NCBI RefSeq assembly: GCF_015101885.1
Contig: NZ_CP062941.1
Coordinates: 2,046,001 to 2,110,000 of the forward strand
DNA: 64,000 bases
Reading direction: 5' to 3'
Source of the DNA: Massilia litorea
GTDB taxonomy: Bacteria; Pseudomonadota; Gammaproteobacteria; Burkholderiales; Burkholderiaceae_D
Position 1 is the first letter of the stretch. Each line of letters starts with the position of its first letter. The notes below the pieces were generated by a model. That model searched no databases. It worked only from the letters and a program-made list of their open reading frames with translations, and was not told where the DNA came from. The translations under genes and the position numbers were made by a program. Positions 7,367 through 17,389 of the stretch are shown here, one piece after another.

Positions 7367-9454
7367 TTACGCGGCCAGCTTCGAGATGTCGGCCACGCGG
7401 TTCATCATGCCGTGCAGCGACGACAGCAGCGCCAGGCGGTTGTTGCGCAGCGCCTGGTCCTCGGCCATCACCATCACGTCGTTGAAGAAGGCGTCGACGT
7501 CGTCGCGCAGCTGGGCCAGGGTTTTCAGCGTGCCGGCGAAGTCGCCGCTTGCGAAGGCCGCGTCGACCTGCGGACGCACCCGTTCGATCGCACCCGCCAG
7601 CTTGCGCTCGGCTTCTTCCTGCAGCAGTTCCTGCGAGACGGTCCCGATGGCGGCATCGGTCTTTTTCAGGATGTTGGTGATGCGCTTGTTGGCCGCGGCC
7701 AGCGAGGCACTTTCCGGCAGGGCGGCGAAGGCCTGCACCGCTTCCAGGCGCTGCACCACGTCGTCGACGCGGTCCGGGTTCTGGGCCAGCACCGCTTCCA
7801 CTTCGTTCGGCGTAAAGCCGCGCTCGCGCAGCATGCCGCGCAGGCGATCGAGCATGAAGGCGCCGACTTCCTCGCGCGGATCTTTAAATGCAGCTTGCCC
7901 GGCGAAGACGTTGGCGGCGTCCGCCAGCAGCTCCGAGATCGCGAGAGGCAGGCGTTTTTCCACCAGCATGCGCATCACGCCCAGTGCGTGGCGGCGCAGC
8001 GCGAACGGATCCTTCTCTCCAGTCGGCTGCAGGCCGATGGCCCAGATGCCGACCAGGGTTTCCAGTTTATCGGCCAGCGCGACCACCAGGCCGGTATTGG
8101 TGGAGGGCAGCTTGTCGCCGGCGAAGCGCGGCTGATAGTGTTCGGATGCGGCCAGCGCCACTTCATCCGGCTCGCCGTCGTGGCGCGCGTAATAGGTCCC
8201 CATGATGCCTTGCAGCTCGGGGAATTCGCCGACCATGTCGGTCAGCAGGTCGGCCTTGGCCAGGCGCGCGCCGCGTTCGGCCAGGGCCACGTCGTAGCCG
8301 AGGCGTTTGGCGATGGCGCCGGCGAGTCTGGTCACGCGCTCGGTGCGCTCGGCCTGGGTGCCCAGCTTGTTGTGGTAGACCACGTTCGCCAGCTGCGGCA
8401 GGCGCGATTCGAGGCTCTTCTTCTTGTCCTGCTCGAAGAAGAACTTGGCGTCCGACAAGCGCGGGCGCACGACGCGCTCGTTGCCGCCGACGATGTGCTG
8501 CGGGTCGTCGGTCGCAATATTCGAGACGATCAGGAAGCGCGAACGCAGCTTGCCTTCGCTGTCGGTCAGCGCGAAGTATTTCTGGTTCGTCTGCATGGTG
8601 AGGATCAGGCATTCCTGGGGCACGGAGAGGAAGGCGTCCTCGAAGCGGCATTCGTAAACCACCGGCCACTCGACCAGGGCCGCGACTTCGTCGAGCAGCG
8701 ATTCCGGCATCAACACCTGGTCGGCGCCCGCTTTTTCAAGCAGCTGGGCGCGGATGCTTTCCTTGCGTGCGTCGGCGCCGGCCATGACCTTGCCCTCGTT
8801 CTCGAGGATGGTCGCGTACTTGTCGGCATGCGTGATCGCGATCGACTGGCCGTGCGACAGGAAGCGGTGGCCCATGGTCAGGCGGCCGGCATCGAGACCG
8901 AGCAGGGTCAGTGGCAGCACCTGTTCGCCAAACAGGGCGAGCAGCAGGTGTACCGGACGCACGAACTGCACGGTGGCGCCGTCGGGGCGCTGGTAGCTCA
9001 TGACTTTCGGGATCGGCAGCTTGGCGACGGTGTCGGCCAGCACCTCCTGCAGGCCGCCGGCAAGCGCGCTGCCCGGTGCGGTATAGGTGTAGAAGAAGCT
9101 TTCCGCTTTACCGTCCTGGGCGCGTTCGAGGTCGGCGATGCGCAGCTCGGGGAAGCCCAGGGCCGCCAGCTTCTTGGCCAGCGGCGCGCTCGGGTTGCCT
9201 TCCTTGTCGAGGGCGACCGAGACCGGCAGCACTTTTTCACGGATCGATTTGTCGGGCGAGGTCGCGCGCACCCTGGTGATCGAGACGGCCAGGCGGCGCG
9301 GTGTGGCGTAAGGGGTGACGACGCTGTCGGCGTCCAGGAAGTCGCGGGCCTTGAGGCCATTGGCGATACCGGCGGCAAAGGCCGCGCCCAGTTTGACGAG
9401 TGCTTTCGGCGGCAGTTCTTCGGTCTGCAGTTCGACGAGGAGTGTTTGATTCAT
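7367..9454 (-). CDS. glyS: Glycine--tRNA ligase beta subunit
   Basis: GlyS is the tRNA-binding subunit of the bacterial alpha2beta2 glycyl-tRNA synthetase. The 695-residue product matches the normal length (about 690). It opens with [15 protein letters not shown], diagnostic of the family, and carries the HD-like core around [20 protein letters not shown]. The C-terminal anticodon-binding DALR-like region is present. It lies 30 bases after glyQ and is surely co-expressed with it. The very long open frame on the opposite strand here is a codon-bias shadow. Confidence 0.97.
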   Translation of the reverse strand: MNQTLLVELQTEELPPKALVKLGAAFAAGIANGLKARDFLDADSVVTPYATPRRLAVSITRVRATSPDKSIREKVLPVSVALDKEGNPSAPLAKKLAALGFPELRIADLERAQDGKAESFFYTYTAPGSALAGGLQEVLADTVAKLPIPKVMSYQRPDGATVQFVRPVHLLLALFGEQVLPLTLLGLDAGRLTMGHRFLSHGQSIAITHADKYATILENEGKVMAGADARKESIRAQLLEKAGADQVLMPESLLDEVAALVEWPVVYECRFEDAFLSVPQECLILTMQTNQKYFALTDSEGKLRSRFLIVSNIATDDPQHIVGGNERVVRPRLSDAKFFFEQDKKKSLESRLPQLANVVYHNKLGTQAERTERVTRLAGAIAKRLGYDVALAERGARLAKADLLTDMVGEFPELQGIMGTYYARHDGEPDEVALAASEHYQPRFAGDKLPSTNTGLVVALADKLETLVGIWAIGLQPTGEKDPFALRRHALGVMRMLVEKRLPLAISELLADAANVFAGQAAFKDPREEVGAFMLDRLRGMLRERGFTPNEVEAVLAQNPDRVDDVVQRLEAVQAFAALPESASLAAANKRITNILKKTDAAIGTVSQELLQEEAERKLAGAIERVRPQVDAAFASGDFAGTLKTLAQLRDDVDAFFNDVMVMAEDQALRNNRLALLSSLHGMMNRVADISKLAA

Positions 9455-9484
9455 GGGTTCTGTTCTTGTCTGGTGCGTCGGTGT

Positions 9485-10405
9485 TCAGGCAGCGGCTGGG
9501 GCGGCAGCGGCGTTCGGTGCCATCGGGAAGCCGAGCTTCTCGCGCGAATCGTAATAGGCCTGGGCGACCAGGCGCGACAGCGTGCGCACGCGGCCGATGT
9601 AGGCGGCGCGCTCGGTCACGGAGATAGCACCGCGTGCATCGAGCATGTTGAAGCTGTGCGAAGCCTTCATGATCTGCTCGTAGGCCGGCAGCGTCAGCTC
9701 CAGTTCGATCAGGCGCTTGGCTTCCGACTCGTGGTTGGCGAAAGCCTGGAACAGCAGATCGGTGTTGGCGTGCTCGAAGTTATAGGTCGACTGCTCGACT
9801 TCGTTCTGGTGGAAGACGTCGCCGTACGACAGCTTCTTCTTCTGGCCATTCTCTTCCCACTCGGTCCAGACCAGGTCGTAGACGTTTTCCACGCCCTGCA
9901 GGTACATGGCAAGACGCTCGATGCCATAGGTGATTTCGCCCAGCACCGGCTTGCAATCGAGGCCGCCCACTTGCTGGAAATAGGTGAACTGCGTCACTTC
10001 CATGCCGTTCAGCCAGACTTCCCAGCCCAGGCCCCAGGCGCCCAGGGTCGGGCTTTCCCAGTCGTCTTCGACGAAACGCACGTCATTCTTTTTCAGGTCC
10101 AGGCCCAGCGCCTCGAGCGAACCGAGGTAGAGATCGAGGATGTTTTCCGGGGCCGGCTTCAGGACCACCTGGTACTGGTAATAGTGTTGCAGACGGTTCG
10201 GGTTCTCGCCGTAACGGCCATCCTTCGGGCGGCGCGAAGGCTGCACATAGGCCGCGCGCCATGGCTCCGGTCCAATTGCGCGCAAGAAGGTGCCAGTGTG
10301 GAAGGTGCCGGCGCCCACTTCCATGTCGTAAGGCTGGAGCAGGGCGCAACCTTGCTTGTCCCAATAGGTCTGCAAGGTCAGAATGATTTGTTGGAATGTG
10401 AGCAT
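9485..10405 (-). CDS. glyQ: Glycine--tRNA ligase alpha subunit
   Basis: GlyQ is the class II catalytic subunit that activates glycine with ATP. The 306-residue protein begins [20 protein letters not shown] and includes [20 protein letters not shown] and the class II motif 2 region [19 protein letters not shown]. Length is typical (about 300), with a short Ala-rich tail. It is followed by glyS after 30 bases. The start lies 100 bases from the upstream lnt stop, so an internal promoter is possible but none is clear. Confidence 0.97.
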   Translation of the reverse strand: MLTFQQIILTLQTYWDKQGCALLQPYDMEVGAGTFHTGTFLRAIGPEPWRAAYVQPSRRPKDGRYGENPNRLQHYYQYQVVLKPAPENILDLYLGSLEALGLDLKKNDVRFVEDDWESPTLGAWGLGWEVWLNGMEVTQFTYFQQVGGLDCKPVLGEITYGIERLAMYLQGVENVYDLVWTEWEENGQKKKLSYGDVFHQNEVEQSTYNFEHANTDLLFQAFANHESEAKRLIELELTLPAYEQIMKASHSFNMLDARGAISVTERAAYIGRVRTLSRLVAQAYYDSREKLGFPMAPNAAAAPAAA

Positions 10406-10505
10406 CTTGAAATGGCGTCGCGAGGAAAAGCGCGAACACGGTGAGTTTGCTAAATGACCAATTCTAGCGGGTTTTGAGCGGCCTCTGGGACCGGATTCAC
10501 CTCAA

Positions 10506-12071
10506 CTATTCAGCATTGGCCTTTTTCTTGAGGTAATTGCGCCCGGAAAACCAGGCGCCCAACAGGGCCAGCGCGCCCAGCAGCAGGAAGGCATAGTTGC
10601 CGAAGCGAATGTAGGGCGTCATGCCGGCCATGCCTTGTACCTTCGCCGCGAGCACGCCCTGGCGGAAGTAAGGGATCGTTTGCGCGACATTGCCCTTGCC
10701 GTCGATGATCGCCGTGGCGCCGTTGTTCGTCGCACGCAGCATCGGCCGCCCCGTTTCGAGCGAGCGCATCCGCGAAATCTGCAGGTGCTGCGGAATCGCC
10801 ACCGATTCGCCGTACCAGGCCAGGTTCGACACGTTCAGCAGCAAAGTCGCCGGTTGCGCCGCGCCGCGCAGCTGGGCGGCGATTTCCTCGCCGAACACGT
10901 CCTCATAACAGACATTCGGCAGCACCAGCTGGTCCTTCACCTTGAACGGCTGCTGGACTGCGGCACCGCGCGTAAAATCGCCCAACGGAATGTGCATCAG
11001 GTCGGTGAACCAGCGGAAGCCGGTCGGGATGAACTCGCCGAAGGGCACGAGATGATGCTTGTCGTAGCGGAAGGATTCGCCTTGCGGCCCCAGGCTGGCG
11101 ACGCTGTTGGCGTAGTCGGTGGCGCTGTCCATCAGCGGGATGCCGAACACCAGGTGGCTGCCGCTTTGTTTCGCGTAGTCGCCCAGGTGCGCCAGGTAGC
11201 CGCTCGGCAGCTGGTGCGGGAACACGGGAATGGCCGTTTCCGGGGCGGCGACCAGGTCGGCCGGCTGCGCCGTCAGCAGTTGCTGGTAACGGTCCAGGAT
11301 CTTTTGCAGGTGTTCGTTGCTGAACTTCTCGTCCTGCGGGATGTCGCCTTGCAGCAGGCGCACCGAGATCGGGGCGCCGGACGGATGGGTCCAGTCGATC
11401 TGGCGCAAGCCATAGCCGCAAGCGAGCAGGGCGCAGAACAGGCCGATCGCCAGCGGTCGCGCGCGCTGGGTCAGCATCACGAGGCAGCCGGCGCAGACCG
11501 CGACCAGCACGCCGATGCCGTACACGCCGATCAGCGGCGCAAAGCCACCCAGCGGCGCGACGTTGTGCGCATAGCCCGAGGAAGCCCAGGGAAAACCGGT
11601 AAACACCCAGCCGCGCATCCATTCGGACACGCCCCAGGTGACCGGCAGGACCAGCAGCACGAAGCTGACCAATGGCAGCGACCAGCGCCGGCGCAGCCAG
11701 GTGGCGCTGCCGGCGGCAAAGGCCCCGAACAGGCCCATGTACAGACCGAGCAGGCAGATGGCGATGGCGGAGAGGATCGCCGGCAAGCCGCCGAAACGGT
11801 TCAGGGCGATATACAGCCAGTGCATGCCCGCCACCGACCAGCCGAAGCCGAAGGCCCAGCCGAGCAGGGTCGCGCGTTTCACATGATTGCCGAGCCCGAC
11901 CCGGTAGAAGAAGTAAGCCAGCAGCAGGAACTGCAGCGGCCACCAGCCGAAGGGCTCGAAGGAAAACAGGGAAGCGCCGCCGGCGAGGCCGGCAACGACT
12001 AACTCACGCAGGGAAGGATGCGCGCCCCGCACCACTGGCACGGGCGTGCTGGCGGGACGGCGGCGCAGCAT
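10506..12071 (-). CDS. lnt: Apolipoprotein N-acyltransferase
   Basis: Lnt adds the third acyl chain to the N-terminal Cys of lipoproteins in the inner membrane. The product is 521 aa. The N-terminal half has about six membrane segments ([11 protein letters not shown] onward) and the C-terminal nitrilase domain is periplasmic. The catalytic triad is visible as Glu in APETAIP, Lys in [10 protein letters not shown] and Cys in VCYEDVF, the Cys near residue 387 as in E. coli. The first ATG (12071) shares one base with the corC stop; a TTG one codon earlier is possible. The corC-lnt coupling is classical. Confidence 0.96.
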   Translation of the reverse strand: MLRRRPASTPVPVVRGAHPSLRELVVAGLAGGASLFSFEPFGWWPLQFLLLAYFFYRVGLGNHVKRATLLGWAFGFGWSVAGMHWLYIALNRFGGLPAILSAIAICLLGLYMGLFGAFAAGSATWLRRRWSLPLVSFVLLVLPVTWGVSEWMRGWVFTGFPWASSGYAHNVAPLGGFAPLIGVYGIGVLVAVCAGCLVMLTQRARPLAIGLFCALLACGYGLRQIDWTHPSGAPISVRLLQGDIPQDEKFSNEHLQKILDRYQQLLTAQPADLVAAPETAIPVFPHQLPSGYLAHLGDYAKQSGSHLVFGIPLMDSATDYANSVASLGPQGESFRYDKHHLVPFGEFIPTGFRWFTDLMHIPLGDFTRGAAVQQPFKVKDQLVLPNVCYEDVFGEEIAAQLRGAAQPATLLLNVSNLAWYGESVAIPQHLQISRMRSLETGRPMLRATNNGATAIIDGKGNVAQTIPYFRQGVLAAKVQGMAGMTPYIRFGNYAFLLLGALALLGAWFSGRNYLKKKANAE

Positions 12072-12958
12072 CAATCGTCGTCGTCGCGGGCGTGCTGCGT
12101 GTGCGGCAGCTTTTCGACCAGCAGGACGTGGATCTGGCGCGCGTCGGCGCGCAGCACCTCGAAGCGCAGATTACGCAGGGTGAATTCCTCCCCCTTGTGC
12201 GGCATCCGGCCCAGGTGGCCGGCCACGAAGCCACCGATGGTGTCGGCTTCGTCTTCCGGCAGGTCGACGCCGATTTCTTCGTTGAACTGGTCGATCTCGG
12301 TCAGCGCTTTTACGCGCCAGCGCGGGCCCAATTGGCCTTCCTTGACGGAAAGAACGTTATCTTCTTCCTCATCGAAGTCGTATTCGTCCTCGATGTCGCC
12401 GACGATCTGTTCCAGCACGTCTTCGATCGTGATCAGGCCGGCCACGCCGCTGTACTCGTCGACGACGATGGCCATGTGGTTGTGGTTGGCGCGGAAATCG
12501 CGCAACAGCACGTTCAGGCGCTTCGACTCGGGAATGAAAATCGCCGGACGCAGCATGGCGCGCACGTCGAACGATTTCTCCGTGTAATAGCGCAGCAAAT
12601 CCTTGGCCAGCAGGATGCCGACGACCTTGTCGCGCTCGCCTTCGATGGCGGGGAAGCGCGAGTGCTGGGTTTCCAGCACGATCGGCAGCCATTCCTCGAT
12701 CGGATCGGTGATGTCGATCACGTCCATCTGGGAACGGGGCACCATGATGTCGCGCGCGGACAGGTCGGAGACCTGGAACACACCCTCGATCATCGACAAG
12801 GCATCGGCGTCGATGAGGTTGCGCTCGTGTGCTTCGTGCAGCACTTCGAGCAGCTCAGTGCGATTTTCTGGCTCAGGGGAGATGAGTGCGGTCAGTCGTT
12901 CGAAGAGCGACCGGTGGGGTTTGGCGTCCGATCGGACGTCACTGGGATACTCGGGCAT
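12071..12958 (-). CDS. corC: CorC/HlyC family CBS-domain protein
   Basis: This 295-residue protein has two CBS domains (about 70-190, with IMVPRSQM and [27 protein letters not shown]) followed by a CorC_HlyC transporter-associated domain (about 205-285). It lacks the N-terminal DUF21 membrane domain, so it is the short cytosolic CorC form associated with Mg2+/Co2+ efflux and membrane integrity. The start ATG at 12958 fits the family N-terminus (MPEYPSD); the open frame runs upstream without support. It heads the minus-strand operon corC-lnt-glyQ-glyS-gmhB-plsC-ygjP and is divergent from iorA across about 150 bases. Confidence 0.92.
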   Translation of the reverse strand: MPEYPSDVRSDAKPHRSLFERLTALISPEPENRTELLEVLHEAHERNLIDADALSMIEGVFQVSDLSARDIMVPRSQMDVIDITDPIEEWLPIVLETQHSRFPAIEGERDKVVGILLAKDLLRYYTEKSFDVRAMLRPAIFIPESKRLNVLLRDFRANHNHMAIVVDEYSGVAGLITIEDVLEQIVGDIEDEYDFDEEEDNVLSVKEGQLGPRWRVKALTEIDQFNEEIGVDLPEDEADTIGGFVAGHLGRMPHKGEEFTLRNLRFEVLRADARQIHVLLVEKLPHTQHARDDDD

Positions 12959-13108
12959 AGTTGGCGTGAAGCCGTTGTTACGATGGGCGTAGCATACACC
13001 AAAAGCGGACCCGCCAGAGCGCGGGAGCCGGGACGCGGCACTGTCGAGCGAAGTCGGCAGGCTTGCTTTATCATGGATAAATTGGCCAAAAAGCAAAGGA
13101 ATCGCCCC

Positions 13109-13561
13109 ATGCCCGCCCTCACCATCAACGGCACCACCACCACCCTCGACGTCCCCGACGACATGCCCCTGCTGTGGGTGCTGCGCGACGTGGCCGGCCT
13201 GACCGGCACCAAGTTCGGCTGCGGCCAGGCCCTGTGCGGCGCCTGCACCGTTCACCTCGACGGCCAGCCGATCCGCTCCTGCGTGACCCCGGTCTCGGCG
13301 GCGGCCGGCAAGAAAATCGTCACGATCGAGGCCATCGGCCAGGACCCGGTCGGCGCCAAGGTGCAGGACGCCTGGCGCCAGATCGACGTGGTGCAGTGCG
13401 GTTATTGCCAGTCGGGCCAGATCATGTCGGCCACCGCCTTGTTGCAGGCGACGCCGAAGCCGAGCGACGCCGACATCGACAATGCGATGTCCGGCAACAT
13501 CTGCCGCTGCGGCACCTATGGACGTATCCGCCAGGCGATCAAGATCGCCGCCGCCAAATAA
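13109..13561 (+). CDS. iorA: Isoquinoline 1-oxidoreductase-type [2Fe-2S] small subunit
   Basis: This 150-residue protein is the iron-sulfur subunit of a molybdenum hydroxylase in the IorAB/aldehyde dehydrogenase group and passes electrons from the Mo site. The plant-type [2Fe-2S] cluster has Cys38, 43, 46 and 58. The second cluster, typical of xanthine oxidase small subunits, uses Cys97, 100, 132 and 134 (QCGYCQSGQ and NICRCGTY). AAAGGA sits 8 bases before the ATG at 13109, which decides this start over an ATG at 13073. It is followed after 9 bases by iorB. The oxidised substrate is unknown; isoquinoline is only the family name. Confidence 0.92.
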   Translation: MPALTINGTTTTLDVPDDMPLLWVLRDVAGLTGTKFGCGQALCGACTVHLDGQPIRSCVTPVSAAAGKKIVTIEAIGQDPVGAKVQDAWRQIDVVQCGYCQSGQIMSATALLQATPKPSDADIDNAMSGNICRCGTYGRIRQAIKIAAAK

Positions 13562-13570
13562 GGAGATTTT

Positions 13571-15802
13571 GTGAGCCAAAACAAGACCACGCACGTCTCC
13601 CCGGCGCGCCGCCGTTTCATGCAACTCGGGGCCACCGCCGGCGGCGGCCTGCTGTTCGGTTTCTCGCTGTTCGGCTGCCAGAAGGACGGCGACCGCAAGG
13701 AAGCGCCGCCCGAAAAAGCCGTGGGCACAGCCAGCACCGAACACTCCGACACCCCGGCCGGCCTGGCGCGCGACGCGTTTATCCGGATCGACCGCAGCGG
13801 CATCGTCACCCTGATTATCCACAAGGTCGAGATGGGGCAAGGCACCTTCACGGCGATGCCGATGCTGCTGGCCGAGGAACTCGGCGCCGATCTGTCGAAA
13901 GTCAAACTCGAGCAGGCACCGGCGAACAACGAGCTGTATGCCGATCCCTTGCTCGGCGGCCAGGTCACGGGCGGTTCGACCTCGGTGCGCGGCGCCTGGA
14001 AGCCGCTGCGCGAAGCCGGTGCCATGGTACGCAGCGTGCTGGTCTCGGCTGCCGCGAAAAACTGGAATGTCGACACCAATGAATTGCAGGTCGTGGCCGG
14101 CAGCGTGCGCCACCAGGCCTCGAACCGCTCCGCCCACTTCGGCGAGCTGGTCGACGCCGCCTCGAAAATGGACTTGCCGAAGAACGTCAAGCTGAAGGCC
14201 CCGGAAGATTTCGTGCTGATCGGCAAAACCATGAAGCGCCTCGATTCGCCGGCCAAGACGGATGGTTCAGCCCTGTTCGGCATCGATGCGCGCCTGCCGA
14301 ACATGGGCATTGCCGCCGTTGCCGCCTCGCCGGTCACGGGTGGCAAGCTCGCCGCCGTCGACGAGGCCAAGGCAATGGCCGTGAAAGGCGTGCGCCAGGT
14401 GCTGCGCCTGGAGGGTGCGGTCGCCGTCGTGGCCGACCATTTCTGGGCTGCAAAGCAGGGCCTGCTGGCTGCCGCGCCGCGCTGGGACGATGGCGCCAAC
14501 GGCAATGTCTCGCTGGCCGGCATCGTCGCCGACATGATGAAGGTATCGGAAGGCGGCGGCGCCGTGGCGAAGAATGCCGGCGATGCCGTCAAGGCGCTGG
14601 CCAGGGAAGGCGGACGCAAGGTCGAGGCCGTGTACGAAATGCCTTTCCTCGCCCACGCGACCATGGAGCCGATGAATTGCACGGTCGACCTGCGCGCCGA
14701 CGGCTGCGACCTCTGGGTCGGCACACAGGTGCCGGCGCTGGCGCAGGGGGCGGCCGCCAAGGTGGCCGGCATTCCGGTCGAAAAAGTCAAAGTCCACAAC
14801 TATTATTTAGGTGGCGGCTTCGGCCGGCGCCTGGAAGTCGACTACGTGATCCAGGCGGTCGCGTTCGCGAAACTGACCAAGGGGCCCGTCAAATTCATCT
14901 GGACCCGGGAAGAGGATATCCAGCACGACATGTTCCGCCCATATTACGTGGACCGGCTGTCGGCGCGCCTGGACGACAAGGGTCATATCGCGGCCTGGTT
15001 CCATCGGGTGACGGGCTCGTCCATCATGTCGCGCTTCGCGCCGCCGGCCATGAAAAATGGCGTCGATCCGGATGCGGTCGAAGGTGCGGCCGATTTGCAG
15101 TACACGATTCCCGACATGCGGGTCGAGTATGTGCGCCACGAACCGCAGGGCGTGCCGACCGCCTTCTGGCGCGGCGTCGGCCCGACCCACAACGTCTTTG
15201 TCGTGGAAAGTTTCATCGACGAACTGGCACAGGCGGCCAGGCAGGACCCGCTTGCCTTCCGCCGCGCTTTACTCGATAAATCGCCGCGTACCCTGGCCGT
15301 GCTGAACCTGGCGGCGCAGAAGGCCGGCTGGGGCAAGCCGCTGGCGCCGGTGGCGGGACGCAAGGTCGGGCGCGGCATCTCGACCCAGTTCGCTTTCGGC
15401 AGCTATATGGCGCAGGTGGCGGAAGTCTCGGTCGGCCCGGACGGCGACGTGCGCGTGCACCGCGTCGTGTGCGCGGTCGACTGCGGCCAGACGGTCAATC
15501 CGGACACCATCGTTGCACAGATGGAAGGCGGCATCATCTTCGGCGCCACGGCGGCGCTGTGGAACGAGATCACGATCGACAAAGGCCGGGTGCAGCAGAC
15601 CAATTTCGGCGACTACCGCATGATGCGCATCAATGAAGCACCGAAGGTCGAAGTGCACATCGTGAATAGCAAGGATGAGCCGGGCGGCATCGGCGAGCCG
15701 GGCACGGCGGGCATTGCGCCGGCGCTGGCGAATGCCGTGTTCGCGGCGACCGGCAAGCGGATTCGCAAGCTGCCGATCGGCGAGCAGTTGAAAAAGGCGT
15801 AA
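13571..15802 (+). CDS. iorB: Isoquinoline 1-oxidoreductase-type molybdopterin large subunit
   Basis: This is the 743-residue catalytic subunit of the same hydroxylase, binding a molybdopterin cytosine dinucleotide cofactor. The N-terminus carries a twin-arginine motif (ARRRFMQLG) and a hydrophobic stretch ending in FGC, so it is probably exported folded, with IorA as partner, and may be lipid-anchored. The aldehyde oxidase/xanthine dehydrogenase fold is seen in GGGFGRRLEVDY, AFWRGVGPTHN and the C-terminal GGIGEPGTAGIAPAL, which contains the catalytic Glu. The start is GTG, with AGGAG 5-10 bases upstream. No cytochrome or chaperone gene follows; the operon ends at a strong terminator. Confidence 0.92.
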   Translation: MSQNKTTHVSPARRRFMQLGATAGGGLLFGFSLFGCQKDGDRKEAPPEKAVGTASTEHSDTPAGLARDAFIRIDRSGIVTLIIHKVEMGQGTFTAMPMLLAEELGADLSKVKLEQAPANNELYADPLLGGQVTGGSTSVRGAWKPLREAGAMVRSVLVSAAAKNWNVDTNELQVVAGSVRHQASNRSAHFGELVDAASKMDLPKNVKLKAPEDFVLIGKTMKRLDSPAKTDGSALFGIDARLPNMGIAAVAASPVTGGKLAAVDEAKAMAVKGVRQVLRLEGAVAVVADHFWAAKQGLLAAAPRWDDGANGNVSLAGIVADMMKVSEGGGAVAKNAGDAVKALAREGGRKVEAVYEMPFLAHATMEPMNCTVDLRADGCDLWVGTQVPALAQGAAAKVAGIPVEKVKVHNYYLGGGFGRRLEVDYVIQAVAFAKLTKGPVKFIWTREEDIQHDMFRPYYVDRLSARLDDKGHIAAWFHRVTGSSIMSRFAPPAMKNGVDPDAVEGAADLQYTIPDMRVEYVRHEPQGVPTAFWRGVGPTHNVFVVESFIDELAQAARQDPLAFRRALLDKSPRTLAVLNLAAQKAGWGKPLAPVAGRKVGRGISTQFAFGSYMAQVAEVSVGPDGDVRVHRVVCAVDCGQTVNPDTIVAQMEGGIIFGATAALWNEITIDKGRVQQTNFGDYRMMRINEAPKVEVHIVNSKDEPGGIGEPGTAGIAPALANAVFAATGKRIRKLPIGEQLKKA

Positions 15803-15845
15803 AAAAAGCCGGCGCGGGTGGCAATCCACCGGCGCCGGCGTTTCG
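15801..15845. terminator. Bidirectional intrinsic terminator between iorB and ybeY
   Basis: A 14-base-pair stem with one mismatch (15808-15821 with 15826-15839) closes a CAAT loop. Seven A residues precede it on the plus strand and TTTCGT follows it. It can therefore end transcription of iorB and of the opposing miaB-phoH-ybeY operon. Confidence 0.85.
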
Positions 15846-15864
15846 TCTCGAACGCGCCGTAAAC

Positions 15865-16332
15865 TTATTCCGCGTATGGGTCCGGATACCCGAGCACTTC
15901 CATGATGTCGCGCTCGAACTGTTCCATCTCCTCGGCTTCCTCGTCATGTTCGTGGTCGTAGCCCTGCGCATGCAGCACGCCATGCACCACCAGGTGCGCC
16001 GCATGTTCCTCGACCGTCTTCTTCTGTTCGTCCGCCTCGCGCTGCAGCACGTCCGTGCACAGGATGATGTCGGCCTGGGTCGGCTCGTCGTCCGCCAGTT
16101 CCTCGCCTTCGTTGTAAGCGAAGGTCAGCACGTTGGTGGCGTAATCCTTGCCGCGGTAGTCGCGGTTCAGCGTTTGCCCCTCGGCACTGTCGACGAAGCG
16201 GATCGTCAGCTCGGCCGGGCCAAGCAGGGTGGCGCGCACCCAGCGTTCGACCAGTTCAGGCGTGATGGTCGATTCGAGGCGGGCGTCCGGGTACTGGACG
16301 TCCAGGTCAAGCGGGTGATTTTTTTCTTGCAT
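15865..16332 (-). CDS. ybeY: Endoribonuclease YbeY
   Basis: YbeY is a zinc endoribonuclease for 16S rRNA 3'-end maturation and ribosome quality control. The product is 155 aa. The UPF0054 signature HGVLHAQGYDH supplies the three zinc ligands His117, His121 and His127. The ATG at 16332 (MQEKNHP) overlaps the phoH end by 26 bases; upstream in-frame starts would only lengthen this overlap. It is the last gene of miaB-phoH-ybeY, as in most proteobacteria. Confidence 0.95.
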   Translation of the reverse strand: MQEKNHPLDLDVQYPDARLESTITPELVERWVRATLLGPAELTIRFVDSAEGQTLNRDYRGKDYATNVLTFAYNEGEELADDEPTQADIILCTDVLQREADEQKKTVEEHAAHLVVHGVLHAQGYDHEHDEEAEEMEQFERDIMEVLGYPDPYAE

Positions 16333-17389
16333 TGCGGACTGGAGTTGGTTTTGGCAAGGCGCCCATTTCCTGGACGGCGGTGGCTTTTTCGTAGGCATCG
16401 ACAATACGGCCCACCAGCGGGTGGCGCACCACGTCGGCGCTCGAGAATTGGGTAAAGGCGATGCCCCGCACGTCTTTCAGGACGTGCATCGCGTCGACCA
16501 GGCCGCTGCGCTGGGTTTTATGCAGGTCGACCTGGGTGACGTCGCCCGTCACCACGGCCTTGCTGCCGAAACCGATGCGCGTGAGGAACATCTTCATTTG
16601 CTCGACGGTCGTGTTCTGCGCCTCGTCGAGAATCACGAAGGCGTGGTTCAGCGTGCGGCCGCGCATGTAGGCGAGGGGAGCAATCTCGATGACCTGCTTC
16701 TCGAACAGCTTTTGGGTGCGGTCAAAGCCGAGCAGGTCGTACAGCGCGTCGTACAGCGGACGCAGGTAGGGATCGACCTTCTGGCTCATGTCGCCCGGCA
16801 GGAAGCCCAGGCGTTCGCCCGCTTCGACCGCTGGACGGGTCAGGATGATGCGTTTCACGGCGTCGCGTTCCAGTGCGTCGACTGCGCAGGCGACGGCCAG
16901 GTAGGTTTTACCGGTACCGGCCGGGCCGATGCCGAAGCTGATGTCGTGCTCGAGCACGGCTTTTAAATACTGGATCTGGTGCGGGGTACGGCCGCGCAGG
17001 TCGCTGCGGCGCGTTTTCAGCATCGGGCTGACGAGTTCCGACTCGTCGACATCCGCCTCGGCCTGCTCGGCTTCCTTGACCTGGCTCGGCTCGTCGGCGC
17101 CTTCGGCTTTCGGTTTCAGCCCGGCACGCTGCTCGACCAGGGCCAACTGCACTTCCTCGATCGGCACGACCTTGTTGGCGACCGCATAGAAGCGTTCGAG
17201 CAGTTCGACCGCGCGTTCGGCATTGGCGCCGTTGACGATGAATTTCTCGCCGCGGCGGAAGATGGTCACGTCGAGCGCCGCCGAGATCTGGCGCAGGTTC
17301 TCGTCGAGCGGACCGCACAGGTGGGCAAGCCGCGAATTATCGAGCGGCTCGGGAATGAAGTAGGACGGCTGGGTCGGTTGTGTTTTCAA
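16307..17389 (-). CDS. ybeZ: PhoH-like ATPase (YbeZ)
   Basis: This 360-residue cytosolic ATPase has an N-terminal KH-like region (about 35-75), an acidic linker (about 95-125) and the PhoH domain. The P-loop GPAGTGKT is at 155-162 and Walker B is VILDEAQN. It acts with YbeY in RNA metabolism. The start codon is TTG (17387-17389), overlapping the miaB stop as TTGA; no ATG or GTG in the frame precedes it. This implies translational coupling to miaB. No Shine-Dalgarno motif is evident. Confidence 0.93.
   Translation of the reverse strand: MKTQPTQPSYFIPEPLDNSRLAHLCGPLDENLRQISAALDVTIFRRGEKFIVNGANAERAVELLERFYAVANKVVPIEEVQLALVEQRAGLKPKAEGADEPSQVKEAEQAEADVDESELVSPMLKTRRSDLRGRTPHQIQYLKAVLEHDISFGIGPAGTGKTYLAVACAVDALERDAVKRIILTRPAVEAGERLGFLPGDMSQKVDPYLRPLYDALYDLLGFDRTQKLFEKQVIEIAPLAYMRGRTLNHAFVILDEAQNTTVEQMKMFLTRIGFGSKAVVTGDVTQVDLHKTQRSGLVDAMHVLKDVRGIAFTQFSSADVVRHPLVGRIVDAYEKATAVQEMGALPKPTPVRNARKKSPA

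Noticed and set aside
7238..10444. A 1068-codon open frame on the plus strand opposite glyS and glyQ
   Set aside because: It is exactly antisense to two well-conserved genes. High-GC third positions remove stop codons on the opposite strand, and the translation has no recognisable domain.
11672..13108. Upstream extension of iorA reaching back across corC
   Set aside because: It is antisense to corC and lnt. The AAAGGA site and the ferredoxin-like N-terminus place the start at 13109.
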